A stretch of 64,000 nt of DNA from Limnanthes douglasii subsp. nivea. Taxonomy: Eukaryota; Streptophyta; Magnoliopsida; Brassicales; Limnanthaceae. The translations under genes and the position numbers were made by a program. This document shows, one piece after another, positions 24,587 to 34,739 of the stretch. The stretch is taken from the NCBI GenBank assembly GCA_036936605.1, contig JAUPFV010000005.1:77202885-77266884 (forward strand), read 5' to 3'. Positions within the stretch are counted from its first letter, which is position 1. Each line of letters starts with the position of its first letter. Below the pieces are notes generated by a model, which saw only the letters and a list, made by a program, of their open reading frames with translations, made no database searches and was not told where the DNA came from.

Positions 24587-24993
24587 GGTGAGGTTAATTA
24601 TCGTATGAGGGTAAATTTGTAATTTGTTCGGTGTTTTGTGGTAGTATGTGGGTGTTTAATCTTTAGAATAGAGAGTAGAGGGAGAATTAAGCTGGCTGGC
24701 TGCAGTTAATTTTCATTACCCATATTTAATGCAGGTGGTTGGGTATTTATACCCTTACATTTGGGGCCTTATGGGCTTTCAGGTCATGTTCAATGGACCC
24801 GGGTCATGTTTAAAGACCCATGAGCTCTAAGTAGGAGAGCAAGTAGCTTAGTCGAGAAGTGTTTAGGGTTTTTAGTACTTTTGTCATAGTTCGAACAGTC
24901 CCATTAGCTAAGTGTTCGAAGTGGTCTGTCCGGTCCGGAGGGCTAGGTCCGATCTGCCCCTGTCCGGTGAGTAGTTAGAATTCAGACTCATCA
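24587..24993 (-). repeat. 3' LTR of Tat-1
   Basis: On the minus strand it starts TGATGAGTC next to the purine tract and ends at CACC. It aligns over its length with the LTRs at 45208-45616 and 55229-55655. TATAAATA lies on the minus strand at 24744-24751. Confidence 0.85.
24744..24751 (-). promoter_or_regulatory. TATA box in the Tat-1 LTR
   Basis: TATAAATA on the minus strand, at the same LTR position as in both LTRs of Tat-2 (45451 and 55489). Confidence 0.6.
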
Positions 24994-24997
24994 GGAG

Positions 24998-25007
24998 CCC
25001 CTTTTTT
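24998..25007 (-). other. Polypurine tract of Tat-1
   Basis: AAAAAAGGGG on the minus strand, four bases before the LTR start; identical in Tat-2 (55215-55224). Confidence 0.85.
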
Positions 25008-25330
25008 AGGTGTTTGTTCAAATACCTTTTGTCAAAGACCTCAAAAACAGTCCGATGTCAGGGGTGGTTTTAATCCGGACAGGTCTGTTTGTCTTATGGT
25101 TTTGTTCGGACTGACAAAGCTTCATGAATCCAAACGGTTTTTGTGCCAAGGTTCATGGGACACGTGTCGCTTTCTGGTTGGTTGCCTCAGCCGTTTTTGC
25201 ACCTTGAATTTCGAACCCACCTTCTTTGAAAAGCAACTTCTTAATTAAAGGTGGTGACATTAGCGCCGTCTTTAATCATTACCAATCTTTTCGAATTCTC
25301 CTAGGAATCAAACTCCTTTTTCAGATTTAC

Positions 25331-25338
25331 TATAAATT
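25331..25338 (+). promoter_or_regulatory. Candidate antisense promoter TATA box (Tat-1 aORF)
   Basis: TATAAATT lies 105 bases upstream of the aORF start codon, outside the LTR. The matching site in Tat-2 (54893-54900) lies at the same distance, and the Tat-3 relic has a TATATAAG at a similar place (60060-60067). Confidence 0.5.
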
Positions 25339-25435
25339 AAAACACTTTCTACTGTTGTACCATCTCTCTCATATTTACTCTACACAACTTCTTAAAGCTT
25401 TCTTTCTCTAAAGCAAAAATTTACCCAGACAGTTT

Positions 25436-28397
25436 ATGTTTACAACGAGGAACGCTCTGATCAAAGGTGGGTGGCTCAACCTCTCTGAGCTTGAAAAAGC
25501 GCAAAAGGTCGAAAGAGAAAGACGTATTGCAGAAGGATTACCCGTTTCACCCATTGACAAGCCAGAAACTTCAGCCACAAAATCTGATCAAGGTTCTTCT
25601 TCCTCAAAAGGTACCAAGCCGAAAAAGCTATTCCAAACTAATCTATCCCCCATTATCTCTGGTTCCTCGGTTCAGGAATCGGAACCTGTTGTTGAGCCAG
25701 GAGTAACAGTTACCAGTTTCAAAAATCCCTCCCCCTTCTTAGCTATAGAGTCAGACACTGAAAACTCCCATCAAAAGTTAGTCGACCGGAGAAAAAGCCG
25801 ATTGGTCAAGGGGCAGGCCTCTAAGAGCACTCCTTCAAAGTCGGGTGCCAAAGACAGCAGCACTGGGTCAGAGGTGCCCATCAGAGCTCCCAAGGACAGA
25901 CTGTCTGGTCCGGAGGGTAGCAGCCCAGGTCTTCGAAGAGAGACCTCTGCCTCAGAGCCCCAGTCGGAGGCTAGAAGCCAAGAGAACACTAAAGCCCATC
26001 ACTCTGGAGACCAAGCTGAGCCAGATCTGAACCCTCCCCTTGCCACTGCTACTGAAAACCCTTCAACAATTATGGAGGAAATAATGGAGGCCTCTGTCGA
26101 AGAGGCTCCATTTGAGTCTGAGCCCTCCGGTCAGACCAGTAGTGCTATTGTTGCCAAAAAAGACAAAGGCAAAGAGAAGTTGTGCTTGAGGCATCCGGAT
26201 CTGCCAGAGAGTCTTGAAGGAAAGGTGGGGCCTTGTTTCCATAAGGTCAGTGTCAAGTACCTCCTCGCCTTGCAGAAGATCAACTACGCATTCATCCACA
26301 CAGCTGAACTGGGTCGGATGCGTACGAAGTGGGGAATACCGGAGAACGTGAAGATCAGGATCCCTATACACCCAGAGACTCCCATGGATTGCAAACTGAG
26401 CGAAGTTGTCATTTTCACGGAGCTGTTCAATTGGGGGCTCAGACTCCCCTTGGACCCAGAGATTGTCAGATACTTTCATCTGATAAAGCTCTGTCCGAGC
26501 CAGTTGAGTCCCAACGCCTGGTACACCCTCATGTCTTGCATCATGGCTTCGAGGCTCTCCGGGATTCCTCAGCCAATGGAGGAATTTGCTGATGTGGCTA
26601 GTCTTTGCAGAAACCACCACATCTCCTTTTACCATTTCAACATGGGGGATAATTTCAAAGCTGTAGATGATTTGTTAGAGGCGGAGAGGAATTGGAGGAC
26701 CCAGTTCCTGTTTGTTAGTGGTGCTTGGGAGAATGGAAAGAAGATCAAGTCCGGAGTGAACCCAAGTCTTCTCAGAAGCAGGTGGAGGAGTGACCGTAAG
26801 TTTCCTGCTTTATATTTTTGTCTCTCTCCTTTTTTTATAGTAGGTTAAACTAATGGGTATTACTTTTGCCTTAGTAGAACTGCCAAAGGAATTCAGTGAC
26901 TACCTGAAAACCGGGCAGGCTACTTGCACCAAGATCAATGCTTGGGCTGCTGAGAGGTGGGGGAACCAGTTCCATGCTGCTTTTACCGGAGGCAACTTGG
27001 CAAGGTCTCACTTGTGGAACACCACAGGTCGGAGAGACTTGACTTGGGAGGAGCTCACCACTCAGCCTCCTCCAGATGTTGTGCTTAAAAGGACCCATGA
27101 ACCAGATGGGACACTCTACTTGCCAGGCCGGGCCAAAGCCCCAAGCAAGATGAAGGGTAAAAAGAAAGGCAAGAAGGTGGTGGGTGGAGCTAACCCTGCT
27201 GAGGCGGAGGAGGATGCTCCTATAAATCCGGAAGGGCCAGTCCACAGTCAAATTGATGCTGCTCTCTTGGAAGTGGTGGAGCAAGAGACTGAAAGGCAAG
27301 AAGTGCACTCCCCAAAACCTCCAAGGGCTTCCAAAAGAAATCGTAAACAGGGAAGTGAAAGCAAAGACAGGGAGGCCAAGAAGAAGAAGACCTCTAAGGG
27401 TGACGAGCTTTCTCTCCGGGCTCCAGAGCCTCCTTCCCAAGCTGATCCTACTGACCCAACACAAGCGGAGGAGAGACCGGGTGACTTCCATACCGATGAG
27501 GTCGAAGGGGGAGATCTCAATATTGACGGGGTAGACATCTCCGGTCTTGGTGGGCTTGGTGAGTACTTCATCAGTCTTCCCAGAGACGATTTTGCCGGGC
27601 CTTACCTCCTTCCGAGCACCTCAAACACGGTCACTTTCAATGGTAAGACCTTTATCGTTTCAAGTGAAAGGGATGTCATAGCCCACTCTTTATTAAGCAA
27701 TGTTCAGCCTGTACTTGCGTTGGAGAAACAAGTTCGAAATCAAGCAGACATCATCAAAGATCTTAAGTCTGACAAAGAGAGGCTGTCCGATGACCTTCGC
27801 ACTGCCACTTCAAACGCTGCTATTCTAAAGGAAGAAACCGAGGAGTTGAAGAGAAACCAAGAGGCAAGCACCACAAAAATCACCACATTAGAGGACACCA
27901 TCACAGAGCTCCGGGAGAAGTTGTCCGGACTGGAGAAAGATCTTGCCACCTCAAAGGGGGAATCCAAGGCCAAAGACCAAATCATCACCAACTTGACCAA
28001 TGACAAAATTGCTCTTGAGAATACAGTGTCCAAGGCTGCCGAGGAGAAAGCTACTTTGCTAAGGGAGCAGGAGGCCAAGATCCAAGCCAAGATCGACGCT
28101 TATGCCAACAACGTGATCGACACCCAGGAGGAAATGTATGCCAAGGTGAGGTCTGACATGGTTCTACTCTTCCATGAGAAGTTCCCGAAGAGGAACCTAG
28201 GGGATTTATGGCTTCATGTTGAGTCTGACGACCTCCCGTATCATACAATGGCTGAAGGCGACAGGTATGGTTGCTCCAGTGCTTCCTCATCGGATGACGA
28301 AGAACGTACCGGGGAGAGCCCAAACGAAGAGAAAGATGATCCTAAGCGAAAGAAGAAGGCAAATGAAGCTGAGCCATCTTCAAAGGCTCAGCCTTAA
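25436..28397 (+). CDS. Intact Tat antisense ORF, two exons (959 aa)
   Basis: Exons 25436-26795 and 26878-28397 give 960 codons including the stop, with no internal stop. The start M-F-T-T-R-N-A-L-I-K-G-G-W-L-N-L is matched in Tat-2 and Tat-3. Residues 1-245 are S/P/E-rich and probably disordered. Residues about 248-453 match what I recall as the putative gypsy-type transposase domain (Transposase_28): F-N-W-G-L-R, P-N-A-W-Y-T-L and F-Y-H-F-N-M blocks. After the splice the L-P-K-E-F-S-D-Y-L block and W-G-N-Q-F-H follow. Two lysine-rich clusters near 544 and 620 may be nuclear signals. Residues about 733-870 are a long coiled coil. The ORF is antisense to gag-pol and convergent with it, ending 488 bases before the end of pol. 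Such antisense ORFs are known in Tat elements; their function is not established. It is intact although pol here is dead. Splicing is inferred. Confidence 0.8.
26796..26877 (+). other. Predicted intron in the Tat-1 aORF
   Basis: GTAAGT donor, a T-rich tract, CTAAT as a possible branch site near 26849, and an AG acceptor before AACTGCC. Removing 82 bases joins R-W-R-S-D to Q-L-P-K-E-F in frame (phase 1). Without splicing the frame ends at 26848. The same junction is found in Tat-2 and Tat-3. Confidence 0.8.
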
Positions 28398-28885
28398 TTT
28401 ATGAACTACTTTTTTACTTTTTATCCGGACTAAAGTCCTTGGAAGGCCAAGGCACTCTCTTTTGTAAGTGTGTCCGGTATTTGACTGGATAGGTCTTTTA
28501 TTCTGTTTTAAAAATTTGAAAGTCCTTGGAAGGCCAAGGCACTTAAGTTATTTTAATGAATGTCTTTGTTTTTCATCATTCTCACATTCTTTCATAGTCT
28601 GCTCCAATTTTGTTGGCCAGTGTTTAAATAGCCCTTAGATGTTTCATAGTGAGAGTGTGTAAATTCTCCGATGAAAAATGTTTAAGTGGTCATCACTCTT
28701 TTATTTCAATCCGGATGGTGTGACAATGGACAAAATTAAAGCACTTCAGAAATTTTTTAAGAAGGCATCAAATTTGATTTAAAACCCGAACACCTCATTA
28801 AAACCTCCTCGTGCCACCAGGGAGGAAAGAGTATGCCCCCAAATATTTACATGGATGTTTAAACAAGTAAATATTTACACAAATG
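28398..28885. other. Convergent 3' region between aORF and pol of Tat-1
   Basis: Non-coding on both strands. It holds two copies of CCTTGGAAGGCCAAGG (28437-28452 and 28524-28539), each able to fold as a CCTTGG/CCAAGG hairpin. Both convergent transcripts should end in or near this stretch. The equivalent in Tat-2 is 51322-51803. Confidence 0.6.
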
Positions 28886-29950
28886 CTACTCCAAGTACAT
28901 CCGGAGATGTTCGATATTCCAAGGGTGAGTCAAAACTCTTCCATCCTTGTCTTCTAGCCAATATGTTCCAGGTTTAGGCCTTTCAACAACCATATAAGGT
29001 CCTTCCCAAGTTGGAGCCAATTTGCCGAACAGCTTTTCTTTAGTGTGTAAGAAGACTTTCCTTAATACCTTGTCCCCTGGTTGGAAATCTCTTCTTTTAA
29101 CTCTGGAAGCAAATCTGCTTCTCATCAAACCCTGATAGTGTGCAACTCTAAGGTGAGCTTTAACTCGTCTTTCTTCTACCAGATCGAGCTGACCTCTTAT
29201 TGCCATCTCGTTAGCGTGTTCGGAGAAGTTGTGAACACGAAATGATGGGAGAGTTCCTTCTATGGGAGCTACTGCATCCATCTCATAGACCAAAGCAAAG
29301 GGTGACTCTTGTGTTGCAGCCCCAGGTGTTGTCCGGTAGGCCCACAAGACCTCTTGTAAATAACTAGGCCACTTCCCAGCAGCCCCTTCCAAATTCTTCT
29401 TTAAACCGGACAGTATAGTTCTGTTAGCCACTTCAACTTTCCCATTTGCTTGTGGGTGGAAAGGTGAAGAGAAACAATGTTGTATACCCCTTGAGGCACA
29501 TAAGCTCTCCATTTCCTTATTGTCGAACTGTGGCCCATTGTCTGTTGTTATCTTTCGTGAGACACCAAATCTGCAACAGATGTTGGACAGAATGAATTTT
29601 ATGACAGCTTTTGACGTTGTTCCTGCTAGAGGGGCTGCTTCAATCCACTTTGAAAAGTACTCTATAGCAACAATTATAGTTTTGCGTCCTTTGGATGCCA
29701 TAGGGAGAGGCCCTACTAAATCCAACCCCCATCGAGCAAAAGGAATAGGCTCAGAAATTGACTCTAAAGGAATGGCTTGGACATGAATTTTATTGCTGTA
29801 CCTCTGGCATGGGTCACACCTTCTTACCATTTCCTTAGCATCTTTCATGATAGATGGCCAATAGTAACCGACCAGTAAAACTCTTCTTGTTAAAGCCCTG
29901 AATCCACAATGGGTTGATCCCTCACCATCATGCAATTTGGAGAGGACTAC
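28886..29950 (-). pseudogene. Tat-1 integrase part of pol
   Basis: An open frame of about 350 codons covering the integrase: zinc-binding H-x-H-C-C with C-D-P-C-Q-R-Y, core motifs W-G-L-D-L-V-G-P, T-D-N-G-P-Q-F and N-G-K-V-E-V-A-N-R that supply the D, D and E residues, and a C-terminal region ending W-N-I-E-H-L-R-M-Y-L-E. The domain itself is open, but a TAA at 29951-29953 (CAA in Tat-2) cuts it from the rest of pol. No separate start is expected, so it is listed as part of a broken polyprotein. Confidence 0.9.
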
Positions 29951-32043
29951 TTAAGACTCTTCATCCCTCAAACACCGCAGGAGAGGTTTACTGTAAGAGT
30001 TTTTATACAAAACGTCTCTCAATATGATAAAACCACGAGCTTTTTGTTTCAATGCACTTGCCAATGATTTATCCGGAGGCACGATACCATCGGAGAGGTA
30101 TTGCAGGAGAGGAAACCTCCAGTCCTGAGGTTGTTTCATCTGTATTTCAAAAATTTCCTCTTCTTTACCCATATTAAGTTGAATGGAGGGGCTTTCCAGC
30201 ACATGGATCCATGGATATGACTCTGTGTACGCTATGGTTGCCAATGAGTCTGCTAACTCATTTTCTGTCCGGGGTATATGTTCATAAGCAACACTTTTAA
30301 ACCTGAGTGCTTCGTTTTTAAGAAGGAGTAAATATTTCATAAACTGCTCCTTTTTAGCCTCAGATTGACCTTGGGCATGGTGGATAAGAAGCTGGGAGTC
30401 ACTTAGTAGCCTGACCCTCTTAGCCCCAAAAATCTAGGCTAACTTTAATCCAGCTATAGCCGCTTCGTACTCTGACTCATTATTGGATGCCCTGAAAGCA
30501 AAACATATAGCTTGGTACATTTTGTCACCATATGGAGAAGTCAAACACACCCCGGCACCACATCCCATAGTGCTAGATCCACCATATGTTCGGACGACCC
30601 ATACTTTTTTATCTTTTATGTCAGTAGCCTGCTCCGAATCTCTGTCGGAGTGAAATTCAACCAAAAAATCAGCCACAGCTTGGGCCTTAACTGCTGTTCG
30701 AGGAGAAAAATCTATGTCGAAATCTCCCAGCTCTACTGACCATTTAGTTATCCTGTTTGAAATGTCTGCCTTTTGGAGGACGTTCTTCAAAGGGAAAAGA
30801 AGTCCGGACGATGATAGGATGAGCCTGAAAATAAGGCCTCATTTTTCTTGCAGCTATTACCAGGGCTAATGCTAATTTCTCGAGTTTCAAGTAGCGCCTT
30901 TCTGCATCTATCAAACTCTTGCTAATGTAGTACACTGGATGGGGATGACTATCCCCTTCTCTTACCAACACAGCACTGATGGCACAACTTGAAACCGCCA
31001 AATATACGAAGAGTGTCTCCCGATCAACTAGTTTAAACAAAGTTTTGGGGGAGGACAAGTGCTTCTTGATCTCATTAAAAGCCTCATCGCACTGTGAGCT
31101 CCAATTGAATCCCTTCGCACCCTTCAAGGTTTGAAAGAAAGGGGCGCACATGTCCGAAGACCTTGAGATAAATCTGTTTAAAGCAGCTAATCTCCCCGTT
31201 AGTCGTTGTACTTCTTTAATATTTCGAGGAGGCTCCATCTGGAGTAGAGCGTTAAGCTGGTCCGGATCGGGCTGTATCCCATGCTCACTTATAATATAGC
31301 CTAGAAACTTCCTGGACTGCACTCTGAACACATATTTCTCTGGGTTTAATTTCAAATTCACTTTTACCAAGTTGGCAAAAGTTTCTTGGAGATCAGCCAA
31401 ATGCAATTGCTCATCCACACTCTTCACCATCATGTCATCAATGTATACTTCCATATTTCTCCCAATCTGATCAGCAAAGGCTTTGTTTACTAATCTCTGA
31501 TAAGTAGCCCCAGCATTTTTTCAACCCAAATGGCATTACCTTATAGCAATGAAGACCTCTGTCAGTGACAAATGTGGTATGCTCTTGATCCTTCGGATCT
31601 ACTTGAATCTGATTGTATCTGGAGAAGGCATCCATAAAGGATAACAGCTTGTTCCTAGAGGTGGAGTCTACTAACTGATCAATCCGGGGGACTGGATACA
31701 AATCTTTTGGGCAAGCTCTATTGAGATCTGTGAAGTCAATGCACATGCGCCACTTGCCATTTTTATTTTTCACCAGGACCAGATTGGCAGTCCACAAAGG
31801 ATATTGAGACTCCTTAATATGCCCCATCTTTGTGAGCCTATCAACCTCTTGCACAATAACATCATCCTTTTCCTTGGAAAAAGCTGTTCTCTTTTGAACC
31901 ACTGGTGCTATGTCTTTCCGGACGGATAAGTGATGTGATATCACATCTGTTGGTACCCCTATAACATCAGCATTGCACCAAGCAAAAATGTGCTGATTGT
32001 TCTTCAAAAATTTTAACATTTCGCCTTTCAGACCGGGTGGCAT
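29951..32043 (-). pseudogene. Tat-1 RT and dual RNase H part of pol, broken
   Basis: RT lies at about 31370-31960, with K-W-R-M-C-I-D-F-T-D-L-N-R-A-C-P-K-D and the catalytic Y-I-D-D-M-M. The RT-linked RNase H follows at about 30660-31130, and a second RNase H with N-N-E-S-E-Y-E-A-A near 30450-30600 extends to about 30230. Lesions relative to Tat-2: one extra A near 31516-31521 (frameshift), one extra base near 30785 (frameshift), TAG at 30434-30436, and TAA at 29951-29953. The frame runs out of the element at 32164. Two RNase H domains are typical of the Tat lineage. Confidence 0.9.
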
Positions 32044-32164
32044 TTTGGAGCCTATCTTGACATTTTTTTCCTTTTTCCAGACAGTGTGTCTCCACCTCTT
32101 CGACTGGTATTAACACTCCAGGGGCCTCTCTGGGGTCATCAATTTCACCCTCACCCCCAGAAAG

Positions 32165-32895
32165 TCTATTAATTTTATCTTTTTAAATATCATGACTTTT
32201 AGAGTAGCTAAATTAGGAATAAGTCTAACATTTACTTGTTTCTATCCATAAGGTTTTAGCCATTAACACCAACCTATTATCTATAATTAGATATAGGTCT
32301 CTATTTTTCCTCCATTAAATAATTCTACCTCCTTAAAAATCATGACTTTTAACTATAAATCTACATCCTTTAACTTTTTCTCTATGGTAATTTTCAAAAG
32401 GTGCTCATCCAAATAATTTAGTTATTGTAAAATTACTCTACCTCTATTGTTTATTGCTTTATTTATTTATCTATTAACAAAGATAATAAATATTTAAAAA
32501 TAACTACAAGAGGGCATATCTCGAAACCACTTGTTTTAGAAAAGGAAACTAATTTCGAGGGATTCCAAGATATTCCATCAGAATCATATCTTTAAAATTG
32601 AGAGTTTTGATGTTTAACGTGTGTAAAACTTGAAAACGAAATTAAAATACTTTATTGGTGGTTTGGGTGATGTTCTCATTCTTTGTTTTCTTTTTTCCAC
32701 TAAGTTTAAAAAGTTCAAAATATTTTGTTAGAAATTTTTGAGTTTTTTTATTTGTTTTATATTTAATTTTAGAAGATTTTGAGAATATGCTCGAAAAAAT
32801 ATCAATAAATTATTTGTTTGTAAAAAATAGGAGTAAAAAAAAAGGGGCACAAACATAGAAACTAGAAGTTAAAGGAAGGATAAAAAGATAAAAGC
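32165..32895. repeat. Unit B copy of spacer 4270-5003
   Basis: Non-coding A+T-rich sequence matching 4270-5003 at high identity. Its left border is the truncation point of Tat-1. Its right border is a junction with sequence that in unit A starts at the right TSD of the copia element. Confidence 0.7.
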
Positions 32896-33366
32896 ATGAA
32901 ATTGTATACATGTTTTCAATGTATTACTTTGGTTTTTCAAAGGGTACATATATGATAACTTTGAGAAGTTGTCTAAAAACAAAATATATTATTTAAAAAA
33001 AGTTTGTAAGTAGAAATTGGAGCAGCCCCCTCCCCTATAAACATATGTGTACAAGACCTACAACATGATTGACATGAGAATCATAAGTCAGATAAGATAA
33101 TGTATGTGATTTTCCAAGGTGATAGTAGTGACAAAGCATAGATTTTTTATTAACATCAATAATGATATTAAATTGTTTTAGGATTTTAGATAAAACTTGA
33201 AAAGAGAGATTGCATAGTCTCATGTGCTAGCCTTTTATTTTTGACACGTATTCCCTATTACCTAGGACTGACTTAGGAACAATAACACTAGGATTGTAAT
33301 GTTGAAACTTATATGGTTTCTCAATCCAATAGATTCCTCATATGGATCTACTTGTTAACAACGCCC
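32896..33366 (-). pseudogene. Old copia pol remnant (unit B)
   Basis: Close match to 12941-13410: GAG-pre-integrase and integrase traces on the minus strand, with C-H-Y-Y-H-L-G-K-S at 33130. It starts exactly at TGAAATTG, the first bases after the copia 3' LTR in unit A, but no LTR is present. Confidence 0.65.
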
Positions 33367-34735
33367 TTTTTTGTCCAAATCTTTAACAAAACAAAAATAT
33401 TTATAAAATTCAACATAAACTGAATTTTGTTTCCTTAAAATTGAGACTTCTATTTCACTAACATATAGTACAAAGGGTTCAGTTCTGAAAATAAAACAGA
33501 AACTTAAGCTAGGGTTAAAAAGGGGAAAAAAATCCCCAAATCAAAGAAAAATCACGAAACCAAAAATTCATCCTTGCATTCTTCCTCATCCTAATTACTT
33601 CGTACATTAATGACTGAAAAATATAGAGATGTCCGAAAATCAGCATGAATCCCAGACGAAAAACTAAAGAGACCAATAATATTCGAAGAAGACCCATTGA
33701 AAATCCAGAGACAAAAAACCCCAAAAGACAAAAACTATCAGGCAAAAAACTTAGGTATGTAATGTTGTAACCTTACTCCAAAAAATCTTTAGAAAGATGA
33801 ACTTGTTTAAAAGTTGAGATCCCTTCTAAAATATCTAGTCCCAACCCTTCAAGGAAGGTAATTTCCCTTAGGTAGCTTGGAACATCATTCTTGGTAAAGT
33901 CCATGGTTTGATTGGAAGCTAGCGTTGCCTTTGCAATCCAATCTGTTGATTTATTTAGTTCCCGGAAGATATGAATCAGTCTCATATTTGAGGATATTAG
34001 ATTCCGGCAGCAGGAGATAATTGGCTTAAGAAACCAAAAGATTTTTCCATAAAGAATCATTTTAATAAGAATGTAAGAGTTTGTTTTAATGTCCAGTTGA
34101 TTGCTACCTTTTTCATAACAAAGAGTTAGCCCATCACATAGGCCATCATCTATAATAGGCCAACAAGCTTGGTAGAATTTTCCGTTGAAACCATTAGGAC
34201 CAGCTGCTGAATTAGGATTCAAATCTTTGATAACATAGTAGATTTTAAATTTATTTCCATAAGCCAGAAGCATCTTATTGTCTTCATCTTTAACTAGCTT
34301 AAGGATACAGTCAACAATTAGGTTGAAGTTCCATGCATTAAGGAGATCTGTCATCAAATTCTTGTACTAATCAACGGTTGAGTCACCAGTAGTGGAAGGG
34401 TCATCAATCCATTTACAACCATACCATATCCTATGAATCCTATTACGTCTGTTTTGGTTTTTCAAATAATTATGAAAAAAGGCAGTGCAGTTATCATTGT
34501 CTTTGAGCCAAACATAGTAGGTTTTCTGCTCCCAGTATGCCTCTTCTCTAGCAAGTAGGGTTAAATTGTTATTTTTAACAGAGTTTAAGAATTCCTTGTC
34601 TTCTATAGAATTAGTTATCAGATACTTAGCTTCTTTGTAGCTGATTTCAATAATAATTTCAGACCGATAATATAAAGAAGAAGATCATATTCTCAATAAA
34701 AAACTGAGGCAATCATCCATGAAATAAACAGACTA
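33367..34735 (-). mobile_element. Internally deleted LINE copy (unit B)
   Basis: Copy of the LINE at 13411-17035, including the T-run marking its poly-A tail (33367-33372) and its 3' untranslated part. About 2.36 kb corresponding to 14170-16527 is missing. This removes most of RT, the post-RT region and the zf-RVT region. The right end joins the gypsy remnant near 34740. Confidence 0.8.
33773..34357 (-). pseudogene. Deletion-made fusion frame: LINE RT start to RNase H
   Basis: An open frame of 194 codons made by the deletion. The first half has the RT entry block S-A-A-G-P-N-G-F and a C-W-P-I-I-D-D-G-L segment. At about 34130 it runs in frame into the RNase H end with I-H-I-F-R-E-L-N-K-S-T-D-W-I-A. 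RT catalytic residues are absent. The frame is probably accidental, but it is longer than either parent fragment and keeps a better RNase H sequence than unit A. Confidence 0.7.
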
Positions 34736-34739
34736 ACGA

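Larger units (their letters stand above)
24587..32164 (-). mobile_element. 5'-truncated Ty3/gypsy element, Tat lineage (Tat-1)
   Basis: Minus-strand element lying with its 3' LTR at the left. From left to right: 3' LTR (24587-24993), purine tract (24998-25007), antisense ORF on the plus strand (25436-28397), 3' untranslated stretch, then integrase, second RNase H, RNase H and RT on the minus strand (28886-32043). It stops at 32164, the position matching 48045 of the complete element Tat-2. The 5' LTR, gag and protease are therefore missing. Left flank is unit sequence matching 3290; right flank matches 4270, so a deletion removed both the 5' part of the element and nearly 1 kb of host sequence. 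Confidence 0.9.

Noticed and set aside
26063..26635. Minus-strand open frame (190 codons) opposite aORF exon 1
   Set aside because: Opposite a frame conserved in three elements. The minus frame has no family features and is not kept in Tat-2.
25436..28397. Antisense ORF as an independent host gene or DNA transposase
   Set aside because: It lies at the same place inside three Tat-type LTR elements with LTR and purine tract beside it. The transposase name of the domain is historical and no catalytic triad is visible.
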